IMG/VR virus record: IMGVR_UViG_3300046780_000429
Location: 1-38,394 of that record
DNA from: a virus
Length of the DNA: 38,394 nucleotides
Strand: one strand, 5' to 3'
A model generated the notes under the pieces. It was not told where the DNA came from and ran no database searches. It worked only from the letters and a program-made list of their open reading frames with translations. A program made the translations under genes and the position numbers. Within the stretch, counting starts at the first letter, position 1; every line of letters starts with the position of its first letter. Below, in pieces: positions 37,906 to 38,394 of the stretch.

Positions 37906-38088
37906 ATGATGATCGACAATCACAGGTGCGAACAATATGAAGTAATATCCTTTGATGATCCCAAGCAACTTAAATTATTCTGTACTAAATGTCGGAAAGA
38001 GAGGGGTTTTGAATATAATATACTTGGTAATTCCGAGGTGGGAGCGGCTATTGAACATGCAGCAAAGGTGAAAAATGAAACAAGGTAA
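37906..38088 (+). CDS. Hypothetical 60-aa zinc-ribbon-like protein
   Basis: CTKC in the centre plus an upstream Cys/His (NHRC) could form one zinc site. The start has two Met codons (37906 and 37909). It overlaps the next gene by 14 bases. Confidence 0.6.
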   Translation: MMIDNHRCEQYEVISFDDPKQLKLFCTKCRKERGFEYNILGNSEVGAAIEHAAKVKNETR

Positions 38089-38374
38089 ATGCAAAGCAGA
38101 GTTTGAGGAATTTTGTCAATTAAATGGGCATCCGTTTCAATGGTTGGAAATCGCAGACGTATATATACCAATTAGAGTGCATGGCAATTTTATAGCATTC
38201 CGCGCAGGTTATGAGTCTGCCCAACTTGGAATACGCAATCACATTAATGTAGTTATTGAAAACGAAAATAATCATCCTTCTGAAAGCTCAAATTCCATTA
38301 AATTATTAATGGAAGGATTATTAAATACATTGAATGGCTTTGGAGAGAATAAAGATGCCGCTAAAGACGCTTGA
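38075..38374 (+). CDS. Hypothetical 99-aa protein spanning the circle junction
   Basis: Contains QWLEIADVYIPIRVHGNFIA and a C-terminal Ser/Asn-rich helix. Complete here because the end repeats 1-107. It is a single gene on the circle, proving the ends join in frame. Unknown function. Confidence 0.65.
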   Translation: MKQGKCKAEFEEFCQLNGHPFQWLEIADVYIPIRVHGNFIAFRAGYESAQLGIRNHINVVIENENNHPSESSNSIKLLMEGLLNTLNGFGENKDAAKDA

Positions 38375-38394
38375 AGAACATAATAAAGAAACAA
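38268..38394. repeat. Terminal direct repeat, right copy
   Basis: Exact copy of 1-127. It holds the last third of the gene at 38075-38374 and the first 40 bases of the gene that starts at 88. With one copy removed the unique length is 38,267 bp. Confidence 0.95.
38355..38394 (+). CDS. 5' fragment of the zinc-ribbon gene at 88 (contig overlap)
   Basis: First 40 bases of the gene at 88-276, repeated because of the 127-base end overlap. Not an extra gene. Confidence 0.9.
   Translation, partial: MPLKTLEEHNKET

Overview
This window looks like the complete genome of a short-tailed, P22-like bacteriophage assembled as one circular contig. The first 127 bases (1-127) are repeated exactly as the last 127 (38268-38394), and the gene at 38075-38374 runs through the junction, so the unique circle is 38,267 bp. 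The DNA is AT-rich and almost every base is coding. Shine-Dalgarno sites, a CsrA of gammaproteobacterial type, a Lar-type restriction-alleviation protein, signal peptides and a lipoprotein all point to a Gram-negative host, probably a low-GC gammaproteobacterium. No host-specific marker allows a closer assignment.

Layout. (1) 35.0-38.4 kb continuing across the junction to about 4.0 kb: a rightward run of roughly 30 very small, overlapping genes (zinc-ribbon proteins, membrane peptides, a lipoprotein, a DUF551 protein, Lar), preceded by a near-consensus sigma70 promoter at 34962-34990. (2) 4.0-18.5 kb: morphogenesis genes in P22 order: large terminase, portal, scaffold, P22-type coat, gp4-like and gp10-like tail hub proteins, three ejection proteins, tail fibre. 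A RusA-like resolvase gene is inserted on the opposite strand between portal and scaffold. (3) 18.5-23.3 kb: accessory virion or host-recognition proteins, two exported proteins, a holin and a spanin-like protein. (4) 29.0 down to 23.2 kb: a leftward early operon from a strong promoter (29084-29056), with small genes, a DUF669 protein, a Sak4-like ATPase, a tRNA-like gene, csrA, an HNH endonuclease and, last, a T4-type lysozyme whose end overlaps the spanin-like gene. (5) 29.1-34.9 kb: the immunity and replication block: an exported-protein gene behind a palindrome, a CI-like repressor split by an in-frame stop, a Cro-like gene, O-like and P-like replication genes, and further small genes.

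How it fits together. The leftward early promoter and the rightward 34.96 kb promoter share an identical 16-base spacer containing AAACA-TTT-TGTTT, so one regulator may control both. The CI-like repressor is unusual: its helix-turn-helix half and its S24-like half are separate reading frames in the same frame, divided by one TAA, and the catalytic Ser and Lys of the S24 half are replaced. No integrase or partition gene is visible. A compact RNA-like element (35516-35599), with two hairpins that share a GAAAGA loop but have different, compensated stems, lies in the small-gene operon and is not explained by any annotated gene.
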